Shown: in pieces, positions 24,623 to 32,946 of the stretch
Position numbering within the stretch: position 1 is the first letter of the stretch
How the letters are laid out: every line of letters starts with the position of its first letter
Notes under the pieces: generated by a model
The model's database searches: none
What the model was told of the DNA's origin: nothing
Seen by the model: the letters and a program-made list of their open reading frames with translations, nothing else
Program-made: the position numbers and the translations under genes
Origin: Opitutaceae bacterium
Lineage (GTDB): Bacteria; Verrucomicrobiota; Verrucomicrobiia; Opitutales; Opitutaceae
Assembly: GCA_030648295.1 (NCBI GenBank)
Contig: JAUSID010000211.1
Span: 1-63,865 of the forward strand
Reading direction: 5' to 3'
Length of the DNA stretch: 63,865 nucleotides

Positions 24623-25408
24623 ATGATTAATCGCCCTCGCTGGACAAAAAACACCTTCATCTTCGGAGGCGCAGCCTGTTGGGGTCTGCTGCTCGTCTCC
24701 TGCGTGATGGTCAATCGAAATGCCATGATGATTGCGCCGCCGCAGATTGCGGGCGCCAAATTCGTCGGCTCGAAGGACTGCGCGCAATGTCACGAGGAAA
24801 AATCCGCCAGCTTCCATGACGCGACGCACTCGAAGCTGAAGGCGCCGGGGGAAAACGCCAAGGACATCGGCTGCGAGTCGTGTCATGGCCCGGGCAGCAT
24901 CCATTCGCAGAAGGGCGGCGGAGCCGGCACGATCATCAACCCGGAGAAGAACCCGGAAACGTGCTTCCAGTGCCACCTCGACAAGCGCGGTGAATTCAGC
25001 CTGGCCAACAGCCATCCCGTGCTGCACGGGGATATGTCCTGCGGCGACTGCCACGAGTTGCACAAGGGCGACGCCATCGTGGGTGGCGGCACGAAATTGG
25101 CCTCGGCGAACGATCTCTGCTTCAAGTGCCACGAATCGCAACGCGGGCCTTTCGTGTTCGAGCACGAGGCCACGCGGGACGGCTGCACCAGCTGCCATAA
25201 CCCGCACGGTACGATGAACGCCAAGATGCTCAAGTCGCGCAATCAGACGTTGTGCCTCCAGTGCCACACGCAGCAGCAGACCGCCAGCGGCCAGCTGATG
25301 ATTGGCGGGCGCGACCACGCGTCCTTCCAACCCCGCGGAACGTGCTGGACCTCCGGCTGCCATGAGGGCGTCCACGGCTCACACGTCAATTCGTCGCTCC
25401 GGTTCTAA
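24623..25408 (+). CDS. MtrA/DmsE-like octahaem cytochrome c, copy 2
   Basis: 261 aa, ATG at 24623. LLLVSC is a good lipobox, so a lipoprotein is likely. Haem motifs are CAQCH, CESCH, CFQCH, CGDCH, CFKCH, CTSCH, CLQCH and the non-standard CWTSGCH. Order, spacing and the unusual last motif are the same as in copy 1, and the final residues (GVHGSHVNSSLRF) are nearly identical, so this is a tandem duplicate that has diverged mainly in loops. The MtrB-like partner starts about 32 bp later. Confidence 0.85.
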   Translation: MINRPRWTKNTFIFGGAACWGLLLVSCVMVNRNAMMIAPPQIAGAKFVGSKDCAQCHEEKSASFHDATHSKLKAPGENAKDIGCESCHGPGSIHSQKGGGAGTIINPEKNPETCFQCHLDKRGEFSLANSHPVLHGDMSCGDCHELHKGDAIVGGGTKLASANDLCFKCHESQRGPFVFEHEATRDGCTSCHNPHGTMNAKMLKSRNQTLCLQCHTQQQTASGQLMIGGRDHASFQPRGTCWTSGCHEGVHGSHVNSSLRF

Positions 25409-25440
25409 CCATGCCACACAACTTTAAAACTACGCCCACC

Positions 25441-27471
25441 ATGCATAGCTTTCGCTCCTGCGCCCCTTGGTTCCTCCTGCTCATTCCTGCGGCGCTCCTG
25501 GCCCAAGATATAACCACCGAGGGGACCCTGTCGGTCGCCGCCGGCGGCACCCTGCTCGACGGCGATCGCCCCGCCTTCCAGCGGATCCTCCAGCAAAAGA
25601 AAGACGGATTCGGCGGCATCGAAGAGTTCCGCCTCATCCGCGAAGACAAGGACTCCGTATTCAAATTCAATGCCCGCGCCCTGGTGGGCGAAGGCGAATA
25701 CAAACTTGGAGCCCGCTTCGAAAAGACCGATCGGTTCTACTTCGATGCCGGCTACGAACGGTTCCGCGTCTACTACGACGGCAGCAGCGCCCTCGTCGCG
25801 CCAACGGGCACGTCGTTCGTCATGTTCGATGAGGACCTGAGCCTCATCCGCAGCAAGCTGTGGGCGGAGATCGGCGCCTTCACCGCGAACAAGACCTTGA
25901 TCAAGCTGCGTCTCCAGCGGAACGAGCGCGACGGCACGAAGGACTCGACCCACTGGGGTGACACCAACCTCGCCGGCAACCTCGGCACGCGGAGCATCAC
26001 TCCCGCGTTCTACGATCTGGATGAGGTCACCACCACGATCACCTTCGATGTCGGCAACGAGTCGCAGGAAAACGTGAAGTGGAACGTCGGCGCGCGGTAT
26101 TCCGAGACCGAACTCGACAACAAGAAGGTCACCCGCCGCCGCCCCTACGAGCCGACCGCCGACCGGATCACGGTCACCAAGGATACGACGGAAAACGACA
26201 TCTTCGCCGTGCACGGCTACTACGCCCGGAAGGTCAACGAGAAACTCACCGTCTCGGCCGGCGCGCTGCGGACCAACCTCGACACCGCCATCCGCGGAAG
26301 CCGAATCTTCGGGCAGACTTTCGATCCGGTGTTCGACCCGGTCGCCGTCCGCCGCCAGTACCACGACGAAGGCTATCCGTCACTTCACGGGGACGCCGAA
26401 CTCAAGCAGACGGTGCTCAATCTGAACGCTGTTTACCTGCCGCAGAAGAACTGGTCGATCCGGCCGAGCATCCGCTTCGAGAATCTGCACCAGGAGTCCA
26501 TGTCCGAGTTCGTCGAAACAAATGTCGGCAACGTGCCGCTGTCAGTGACCGCGATCGAAGAACTCGAGGGCGAGCACACGAAGAAGTGGGACGAGTTTGC
26601 CGAGGCGATCGAAGCGCGCTACACCGGCAAGCCCAACTGGACGTTCAGCGTCAAGGCCGAGTGGATCCAAGGCCAAGGCGATTTGAACGAGGCGATCATC
26701 GAGCACGGCGAGGAGCTGATCCATCGCGACGTCGACAACGAGCGCTTCAGCCAGAAGTACTCCCTCAGCGCCAACTGGTACGTGAAGCCCGGGCTCACCT
26801 TCGCAGCCCAGTACTACCTCAAGAACAACCAGAACGACTTCAATTCCCGCGTCGACAGCACGGACAACACCGGCAGCGACCGCTACCCGTCGTTCCTGGC
26901 CAACCAGGACTTCGAAGTGAACGACTTCAACGTCCGGATGACCTGGAAGCCGGTTTCGGCAGTCAACCTGGTTACGCGCTACGACAATCAGCAGTCGAAG
27001 ATCCTGACCGGCGGCGAAGGTCTCGCGATAGTGCAGAGCTCGAAGATCACGTCGCACATCATCAGCCAGAACGCGACGTGGAGCCCGAGCGGCCGGCTAT
27101 TCCTGATGGCTAACGTCAATGTGACGTATGACCAGATGGAGACGCCTTTCCGCTTCGCCACCGTGCAGAACAGCGACAACAACTACGTGAACGGCACGCT
27201 TGGCGGCGGCTACGCGGCGGGCAAGCAGGACGACCTGTACGTCGACTACTCCTGGTATCGCTCCCGCAACTTCCTCGACAACTGGGCCGTTTCGGTTCCG
27301 TACCTTGCGAGCCAGAAGTTCCAGTCGGCATCGCTCACCTGGGTGCGCCGGCAGAGCGAGAACCTGGTCTACACGATGAAGTATGCCTATGTGACCAATC
27401 GGGATCAGACCTACAATCTGAACGACTTCGACGCCCACGTTCTCTATGCGAAAGTGCAGTACAAGTTCTGA
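25441..27471 (+). CDS. MtrB/PioB-like outer-membrane porin, copy 2
   Basis: 676 aa from the ATG at 25441, chosen because the leader then aligns with copy 1 (MHSFRSCAPWFLL versus MHLFRTSAPWALL); a start at 25411 adds ten residues. It has a Sec signal, a beta-barrel pattern throughout and a terminal Phe (KVQYKF). Long stretches are shared with copy 1, for example ELKQTVLNLNA, NWSIRPS or HWSIRPS, FENLHQES, YPAYLANQDFE or YPSFLANQDFE, and TGGEGL. It forms a porin-cytochrome unit with the preceding cytochrome. No extracellular MtrC-type cytochrome gene is in the window. The operon ends at a strong terminator. Confidence 0.8.
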   Translation: MHSFRSCAPWFLLLIPAALLAQDITTEGTLSVAAGGTLLDGDRPAFQRILQQKKDGFGGIEEFRLIREDKDSVFKFNARALVGEGEYKLGARFEKTDRFYFDAGYERFRVYYDGSSALVAPTGTSFVMFDEDLSLIRSKLWAEIGAFTANKTLIKLRLQRNERDGTKDSTHWGDTNLAGNLGTRSITPAFYDLDEVTTTITFDVGNESQENVKWNVGARYSETELDNKKVTRRRPYEPTADRITVTKDTTENDIFAVHGYYARKVNEKLTVSAGALRTNLDTAIRGSRIFGQTFDPVFDPVAVRRQYHDEGYPSLHGDAELKQTVLNLNAVYLPQKNWSIRPSIRFENLHQESMSEFVETNVGNVPLSVTAIEELEGEHTKKWDEFAEAIEARYTGKPNWTFSVKAEWIQGQGDLNEAIIEHGEELIHRDVDNERFSQKYSLSANWYVKPGLTFAAQYYLKNNQNDFNSRVDSTDNTGSDRYPSFLANQDFEVNDFNVRMTWKPVSAVNLVTRYDNQQSKILTGGEGLAIVQSSKITSHIISQNATWSPSGRLFLMANVNVTYDQMETPFRFATVQNSDNNYVNGTLGGGYAAGKQDDLYVDYSWYRSRNFLDNWAVSVPYLASQKFQSASLTWVRRQSENLVYTMKYAYVTNRDQTYNLNDFDAHVLYAKVQYKF

Positions 27472-27929
27472 GTCACTCGCCCCGATCATGACGACAAACT
27501 CTGCGGCATTCTGAGCAAGCAACGCGCAGCCAAACCCACGAGAATCCGTATACTGCCCATGCTTTATTGAATTTCCGTGAACCGCTCGCGCCTACGGTCT
27601 CCGTAGACTCCGGGCGTAAGCGGAATGTTAGCTACCCCAATAAATACCGGCCGCAGACATGTGGGTGTCTGCGGCCGGTCCGTTTTTAGAGGTCTGGTCT
27701 CGATCGGATCACTCCGACGCCGCTTCAGGTGAGGACACGAATCGGCGTCCGCGGCCGAGGTTTGATCGGCCCGCACATCGAGACGACTTCGCGTCGCCCC
27801 GCCTTCGACCGCGGCGTGAAGCTGTGATTGAGAACCTCGCGCGTGCCGGGAGCCGCCGCTTCCGCGGCGGAATGGCCGTTGTTCGCCGGGCTTGCGCCGC
27901 GCACTCCAACTCCCAATCTGCTGCCCCGC
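27472..27929. other. Intergenic region after the redox island
   Basis: About 458 bp. The first 215 bp hold the terminator of the MtrAB operon (27646-27687). The remaining 240 bp lead to the DUF485 gene and presumably hold its promoter; I see no distinct operator. The open frame on the opposite strand has no recognisable protein features. Confidence 0.5.
27646..27687 (+). terminator. Rho-independent terminator closing the MtrAB operon
   Basis: ACCGGCCGCAGACA / TGTCTGCGGCCGGT is a perfect 14-bp stem with loop TGTGGG, followed after CCG by TTTTT. It is the clearest intrinsic terminator in the window, 175 bp after the last mtrB stop codon. Confidence 0.85.
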
Positions 27930-28247
27930 ATGCCCCCACCCACCTCCGCCCACGACGACGTGGTGCACAGTGAATCATTTCTCCGCTCCTTGATGCGGCG
28001 TCAGCTCGGCCTTTCGGTCTCCTGCGCCGCAACCTTCCTCGTCGCGCTCATCGGGCTGCCGCTGTTGAACTACTTCGCGCCCGCCCTGATGGCGACACGC
28101 GTGGCCGGATTCACTCTGAGCTGGCTCGTGGTCGGCGTTCTCTTCTTTCCCTTCGTCTGGATCATATCGTGGATTTTCATCCAGCGCTCGATTGCCCTTG
28201 AAGAGGAAGAGCTCCGACAGGTGCAGCGGCGAAAGGAGGTGCATTGA
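27930..28247 (+). CDS. DUF485 small membrane protein (YjcH-like)
   Basis: 105 aa from the ATG at 27930; upstream in-frame codons back to 27828 read like non-coding sequence. It has two membrane helices (LGLSVSCAATFLVALIGLPLLNYFAP and GFTLSWLVVGVLFFPFVWIISWIFI) and a charged C-terminus (ALEEEELRQVQRRKEVH), the form of DUF485 proteins such as YjcH. YjcH-type genes are almost always paired with an ActP-type carboxylate symporter, as here; the stop codon is only 2 bp before the next ATG. Confidence 0.8.
   Translation: MPPPTSAHDDVVHSESFLRSLMRRQLGLSVSCAATFLVALIGLPLLNYFAPALMATRVAGFTLSWLVVGVLFFPFVWIISWIFIQRSIALEEEELRQVQRRKEVH
28232..28239 (+). promoter_or_regulatory. Strong ribosome binding site for the symporter
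   Basis: AAAGGAGG lies inside the end of the DUF485 gene, 10 nt before ATG 28250 and 4 nt before an alternative TTG at 28244 that would overlap the DUF485 stop codon (TTGA). Few other genes in the window have such a clear Shine-Dalgarno sequence. ATG is preferred. Confidence 0.5.
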
Positions 28248-28249
28248 GC

Positions 28250-30025
28250 ATGACCGCCTCTTTCGCTTTTCTCGGTGGCGTCGACCCGTGGATCTTCACC
28301 TTCTCGTTCATCACCGTCGTGGTGACGATTGGGATGGGATTCTGGTCCGCCAGAAGGTCGAAGACGGCCAGCGACTTTTTTGTGGCCGGCCGCTCCGTCT
28401 CGGTCGGCTGGAACGCCTCGGCGATTTCCGGCGAATACCTTTCCGCCGCCTCATTCATGGGCGTGGCGGGAATGGTGATGTCCAGTGGCTACGATGCGCT
28501 GTGGTATCCGGTTTGCTACGCATGCGGTTATCTGTTCCTGCTGCTTTTCATTGCCGGACCGCTGCGGCGCTTTGGCGCGTACACGATTCCTGATTTCGCG
28601 GAAGGCCGCTATGACTCGCCCGTCTTCCGGAAGATCGCCGTCGTGTTCGTGCTTTTCATCGGGTTTTTCTACACCATGCCCCAGATGAAGGGTGCCGGCG
28701 TCACCCTGGCGTACATCTTCCCGGGAATGCCCTATTGGGGCGGAGTCGTGTTGGTAGGTGCCGTCATCACCTTCAACGTCGCGCTCGGCGGAATGAAGGG
28801 AATCACGCTGGTGCAGGCCTTTCAGTATTGGGCGAAGATGTTCGCGATCAGCGTGCCCGTTTTCGTCCTGATGGCCGTCTTCGGGTTCTACAACGGCCAC
28901 CTGGCAGAGACATCCGCGCCCACGTCGCCGGCCGTCGACGTCGCCTCCGTGGCGCGCAAACCGCTGGTTGAAAAAGCGCCGACCGACGCATCGTGGATTT
29001 CGCCGTTCGGTCCATTGACGACGAAAGCGGTGACCGCTGCGGCCGCCGCCCGGCCAGCCGAGGAGCGCGCCGCATTCCTGGCGGAACACCAGCGCTCCTA
29101 TTCGCTGCTATATACATATTCGCTCATCATGGCGCTGGTGTGCGGGACCGCCGGATTACCGCACATCCTCGTGCGGTTCTACACCAACCCCGACGGCGTC
29201 GCGGCCAAGCGAACGACGATGTGGGTCATGATCCTGATCGGAGTCTTTTACGTGTTCCCGCCAATCTTCGGCGTGCTGGGCCGGAATCTCCTGCCGGAAC
29301 TGTATGCCGCGACCGGGGCCAAGGGCACCGACAAGATTGTCCTCGAGCTGCCGCGCATCATCAACGAGCGCTACGGGGTGTGGGGCTCAGTCATGAGCGG
29401 AATCACCTGCGCCGGTGCGTTCGCGGCGTTCATGAGCACGTTCAGCGGGCTGCTCGTATCGATGACGGGGGCGCTCGCGCATGACGTTTACGGTCGGATG
29501 CTCCGGCCGCACGCGAAGCCAGCCGAGCGGCTGCTCGCCTTCAAGGTCTCAGCCGTGGTCGTGGGCGCAGTCGCCATCATTCTCGGCACCGGCGTCGAAC
29601 AATTGCAGATCAACTTCATGGTTGGGCAGGCGTTCGCCATTGCCGCCGCGAGCTATTTTCCGCTCCTGTTCATGAGCGTCTGGTGGCGCGGGATGACGAT
29701 GAAGGGCGCTGCCACCGGAATGCTTGGCGGCGGCCTGGCGGCCCTCGCCTGCACGACGGTGATCAATCTCAGCGATTTGAAGAAGGTCGACCTCAACGCG
29801 TTTTGGGCCGCCCACCCGCTTGCGCGGATTCTCTGCGAACAGCCCGCGATCTGGACGGTGCCGCTGGCAATCGGCCTGATGATTGTAGTCTCAAAACTGA
29901 CCGCGGAGCAGGTGCCAGCCGATATCCGAATGAAGATGCTCGTGCTGCACGCGCCCGAGACGCTCGGGCTCAAGCAGGAGTACATTCAGGAACACATCCA
30001 GGAGCACATCGGCGCTTCGCATTAG
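28250..30025 (+). CDS. Sodium:solute symporter family protein, ActP-like
   Basis: 591 aa, about 13 membrane helices. FFVAGRSVSVGWNASAISGEYLSAASFMG near the N-terminus and GTAGLPHILVRFYT are typical of the SSS family branch that includes the acetate permease ActP and VC_2705-like transporters. A soluble insert (about residues 220-290, with VARKPLVEKAP and WISPFGPL) distinguishes the second branch from ActP itself. The likely substrate is a short-chain carboxylate such as acetate, taken up with Na+. Pairing with a DUF485 gene supports this; the exact substrate is not visible. Confidence 0.8.
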   Translation: MTASFAFLGGVDPWIFTFSFITVVVTIGMGFWSARRSKTASDFFVAGRSVSVGWNASAISGEYLSAASFMGVAGMVMSSGYDALWYPVCYACGYLFLLLFIAGPLRRFGAYTIPDFAEGRYDSPVFRKIAVVFVLFIGFFYTMPQMKGAGVTLAYIFPGMPYWGGVVLVGAVITFNVALGGMKGITLVQAFQYWAKMFAISVPVFVLMAVFGFYNGHLAETSAPTSPAVDVASVARKPLVEKAPTDASWISPFGPLTTKAVTAAAAARPAEERAAFLAEHQRSYSLLYTYSLIMALVCGTAGLPHILVRFYTNPDGVAAKRTTMWVMILIGVFYVFPPIFGVLGRNLLPELYAATGAKGTDKIVLELPRIINERYGVWGSVMSGITCAGAFAAFMSTFSGLLVSMTGALAHDVYGRMLRPHAKPAERLLAFKVSAVVVGAVAIILGTGVEQLQINFMVGQAFAIAAASYFPLLFMSVWWRGMTMKGAATGMLGGGLAALACTTVINLSDLKKVDLNAFWAAHPLARILCEQPAIWTVPLAIGLMIVVSKLTAEQVPADIRMKMLVLHAPETLGLKQEYIQEHIQEHIGASH

Positions 30026-30120
30026 CTGGGCCAAGTGGCGCCCGCCATTCGACAGCCAGAGAAGGCAAGACACTACATCGCGCCTTGCGCGCGGCGTATC
30101 CGGCGTTGCAGAACGGCCGT

Positions 30121-31140
30121 TTATCTCGCCGCGTTGCCCGGGACCTCCGGCTTGAGTTCTCGCGTCATCAACGCAGCGAGCGCGGCAGCTGGCTTCTTGC
30201 CCTCGCAAAGGATCGCGCGGACTTCGCGCAGGATGGGGGCGTCGATACCGCGCCCTTCGCAGAGTTCGGCAAAAGCCTCCGTGGTCTTGAAACCCTCGAC
30301 CACCGTCTTCCGGTTCGCGAGCAGCGCCGCTGCGGTATGTCCCTCGCCAATCCGGTGGCCGAACTCGCGGTTGCGGCTCCATCCGCCGTAACAGGTCGCC
30401 ACGAGGTCACCAAAACCGCTCAGGCCGTAAAAGGTTTCGCGCTGCGCGCCCAACGCCACGCCGACGCGCACCATCTCGGCGAGCGCACGCGTGAGCAGCG
30501 CAGCTTTCGTGTTGTCGCCAAGTCGCAATCCGTCGCAGCAACCGGCCGCAATGGCGTAGATGTTTTTCAGGCAGCCGCCGAACTCGACTCCGGCCAAATC
30601 CTCGCTCGTGTAAATCCGCAGGGTCGGCCCGCTGATTTCGGCCTGCACTTTCTCCGCCCCGCCATCGGCCGCGGTCACGGCTAGCACCATCGCGGACGGA
30701 TCGCCACGTGCGACGCCCAGCGCGTTGGTCGGCCCGGTGAGCGAGCCCGCCGCTGTTTCGCCCAGCACTTCCGCGATCACCTCGGACGGCCGCAGGTGCG
30801 TGCCCAACTCGAGCCCCTTGGCAAGGCTCAGGACGAGCCGTGGGCCCTTCGCCGCGGATCGCGCTCGTCGCAACCGTTCGCACGTTTCGCGCAATGCCTG
30901 CGCTGGACAGGCAAGCAAAGCGACGTCGGCGTCAGCCGCGGCCGATTTCAAATCCGCATCAATCGCAATCGACGGCGGCAGCCGCATTCCCGGCAGGTAA
31001 TCGGCATTCTCACGCGCCGCGGCGATCGCCGCTGCATGCTCGGCACGGCGCGGCACCAGCGTCACCGCGTGACGCGCCCGCACGAGGTGAATCGCAAAAG
31101 CCGTCCCCCACGCACCAGCACCCAGGACCACGAACTTCAT
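30121..31140 (-). CDS. gpsA: Glycerol-3-phosphate dehydrogenase [NAD(P)+]
   Basis: 339 aa. The N-terminal Rossmann motif VVLGAGAWGTAFAIHL, the SLAKGLE segment, GVEFGGCLKNIYAIAAGCCDGLRLGDNTKAALLTRALAEM with the catalytic Lys of the LKN motif, and GLSGFGDLVATC are all standard for GpsA. It reduces dihydroxyacetone phosphate to sn-glycerol 3-phosphate for phospholipid synthesis. The usual GPSFA(K/R)EV segment is replaced by GPTNALGVARGD, a mild oddity. It lies 51 bp downstream of lysA on the same strand, so co-transcription is possible. Confidence 0.93.
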   Translation of the reverse strand: MKFVVLGAGAWGTAFAIHLVRARHAVTLVPRRAEHAAAIAAARENADYLPGMRLPPSIAIDADLKSAAADADVALLACPAQALRETCERLRRARSAAKGPRLVLSLAKGLELGTHLRPSEVIAEVLGETAAGSLTGPTNALGVARGDPSAMVLAVTAADGGAEKVQAEISGPTLRIYTSEDLAGVEFGGCLKNIYAIAAGCCDGLRLGDNTKAALLTRALAEMVRVGVALGAQRETFYGLSGFGDLVATCYGGWSRNREFGHRIGEGHTAAALLANRKTVVEGFKTTEAFAELCEGRGIDAPILREVRAILCEGKKPAAALAALMTRELKPEVPGNAAR

Positions 31141-31191
31141 GGCCGGAGACTATGGCACATTGAACGGGTGAACAGGGCGAAAGCGGGCCGG

Positions 31192-32496
31192 CTAGCGCAG
31201 GAAAGCCGGAATTTTTTCCCCGGCGACCATCTGTTCGAAGGTCTCGCGGGCGTTGATCAACTCGAACGCGCTCCCGCGTACGAGCACTTCCGCTGGCATG
31301 GCACGGGTGTTGTATCGGCTCGCCATCGTGTAGCCGTAAGCACCTGCGCTCATGAAGGCGATCAACTCTCCCTCGCCCACCTCCTGGAGCTGGCGGTCCT
31401 TCGCGAAACAGTCGCCGCTCTCGCAAATTGGTCCGACTACATCCGCCGTTAACGCGCGCCGCGAGGAGTCGCGATGCACCGGCACGATTTCGTGGAAGCT
31501 CTCATACATCGCCGGCCGGACGAGATCGTTCATTGCCGCGTCGACAATGAGGAAGTTCTTGCCGGCACCGCGCTTCAGGTGCTCGACGCGGGAGAGCAAC
31601 ACGCCGGCATTTCCCACCATGAACCGTCCGTGCTCGAGCAGGATTTTCAGCCCCAGCGGCTTCAACAGCGGAACCATCGAGGCACCATAGCTTTCCGGCG
31701 TCAGCGGCCGCTTGTCAGCCGGTTGTGCGTCCCACCATGCCTGCTGACCGCTGGCCAGTGCATCGCGATAGACGATGCCCATGCCGCCACCAATCGAAAA
31801 GTAGGTAATCCCGAATCTCGTTTTCAGATCGGCCGCGAACGGTGCCATCTTTTCGACCGCTTCGACGTAAGGCGCGACCGAGGTCAGCTGCGAGCCGATG
31901 TGCATCTGTACGCCCTTGATCGCGATGTTGGGATACTTCGCCGCCGCCTCGTAGGCCGCGCCGGCATACTTCAGCGGGATGCCAAACTTGTTGTCGCTCT
32001 TCCCGGTCGTAATCTTGGCGTGCGTCTTCGCATCGACGTCCGGGTTTACCCGGATGGCGATTGGCGCTTTCAGCCCCACCTTGCCGGCCACATGGTTGAT
32101 GCGGGCGAGCTCCGGCTCGCTTTCAACATGAAATGCAAAAACGCCGTTCTCCATCGCCAGCCTGATTTCAGGCTCCGTTTTGCCGATCCCGGCAAACACG
32201 CTCGACCGCACATTCGCTCCGGCGGCCAGCACCCGCTGGATCTCGCCGCCGCTGACCAGGTCGAAACTCGCGCCCAGGTTCGAGAAATGGCGCAGCAATG
32301 CCAGGTTCGAATTCGCCTTCATCGCGTAGCACAGCTGCGCGTCGAGGCCAGATAGCCCGCGCTGAAGCCGCCGGTAATTGTCCTCCATCGTGGCCGCACT
32401 GTAAATGTAGGTCGGCGTGCCGTATAGCTTCGCCACCGCCGCGAGGTCGACGGACTCGCAGTGCAGATCGGGACCGGAATAGTGAAAGTGATGCAT
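31192..32496 (-). CDS. lysA: Diaminopimelate decarboxylase
   Basis: 434 aa. A PLP-dependent fold III (alanine-racemase-like) decarboxylase: the Lys of LCYAMKANSN binds PLP, and HIGSQLTSVAPYVEAV, FSIGGGMGIVY, EHGRFMVGNAGVLLSRV, GPICESGDCFAKDR and SAGAYGYTMASRYN match LysA active-site blocks, including the substrate-binding CESGD motif. The reaction is meso-diaminopimelate to L-lysine. It starts with MHHFHYSGPDLHCESV, common in this family. It is upstream of gpsA in the same direction. Confidence 0.95.
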   Translation of the reverse strand: MHHFHYSGPDLHCESVDLAAVAKLYGTPTYIYSAATMEDNYRRLQRGLSGLDAQLCYAMKANSNLALLRHFSNLGASFDLVSGGEIQRVLAAGANVRSSVFAGIGKTEPEIRLAMENGVFAFHVESEPELARINHVAGKVGLKAPIAIRVNPDVDAKTHAKITTGKSDNKFGIPLKYAGAAYEAAAKYPNIAIKGVQMHIGSQLTSVAPYVEAVEKMAPFAADLKTRFGITYFSIGGGMGIVYRDALASGQQAWWDAQPADKRPLTPESYGASMVPLLKPLGLKILLEHGRFMVGNAGVLLSRVEHLKRGAGKNFLIVDAAMNDLVRPAMYESFHEIVPVHRDSSRRALTADVVGPICESGDCFAKDRQLQEVGEGELIAFMSAGAYGYTMASRYNTRAMPAEVLVRGSAFELINARETFEQMVAGEKIPAFLR

Positions 32497-32946
32497 GGGA
32501 ACTCGGTAAAAACCTGTTAAAGGCGCGAACCTATCGGGTTTCAGATTGAAAAAACCAACCTAAAATCAGATCACCGGGCCTGTGCTCCGCGTCCTGCTCA
32601 ACCTCTGTCATCGGCCTGCGATCCGATTTGGGTTGAAGCGGGATCCGCGGGGCCGGTTCCGGGACCCGCGCTTTGCGAGTTTTATCGCGGATAGCAATCG
32701 GAAGCCGCTCGACACCGATTTCCACGACGCGATCCTGCGCGGCCGAAAGCTGGCCCGAAACCTTTTCCGAATCGCGGTCGCCGGCGGGTGCGCGTGGGTC
32801 GTATTAGAGAGCGCGAAAGCGCTTTCCGTGTTCTGAGGCGGCCGCCGGTTGGTGTAGACTGGCATCCCCTCGCCTCGCGAGTTCCGGCTGCCGGTTGTGA
32901 GTTGCGGCCGGCCGGGACGCTGCAATTCTCATGGCGAGCCTATCGC
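32497..32946. other. Intergenic region between lysA and the isomerase operon
   Basis: About 450 bp separating divergent units, so promoters for both should lie here. The only gene candidate is the small frame at 32582-32836. No hairpin with a T-tract and no palindrome stood out. Confidence 0.4.
32582..32836 (+). CDS. Possible small membrane-associated protein
   Basis: 84 codons from a GTG at 32582. The N-terminal two thirds are basic (CHRPAIRFGLKRDPRGRFRDPRF), and the last 25 residues form one hydrophobic helix (NLFRIAVAGGCAWVVLESAKAL). There is no good ribosome binding site and I do not recognise it. It is listed because it fills an otherwise empty divergent region. It may well be non-coding. 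Confidence 0.25.
   Translation: MLRVLLNLCHRPAIRFGLKRDPRGRFRDPRFASFIADSNRKPLDTDFHDAILRGRKLARNLFRIAVAGGCAWVVLESAKALSVF

Noticed and set aside
27564-27968. 134-codon minus-strand frame upstream of the DUF485 gene
   Set aside because: It covers the strong terminator stem-loop at 27646-27687 and its translation has no recognisable features.
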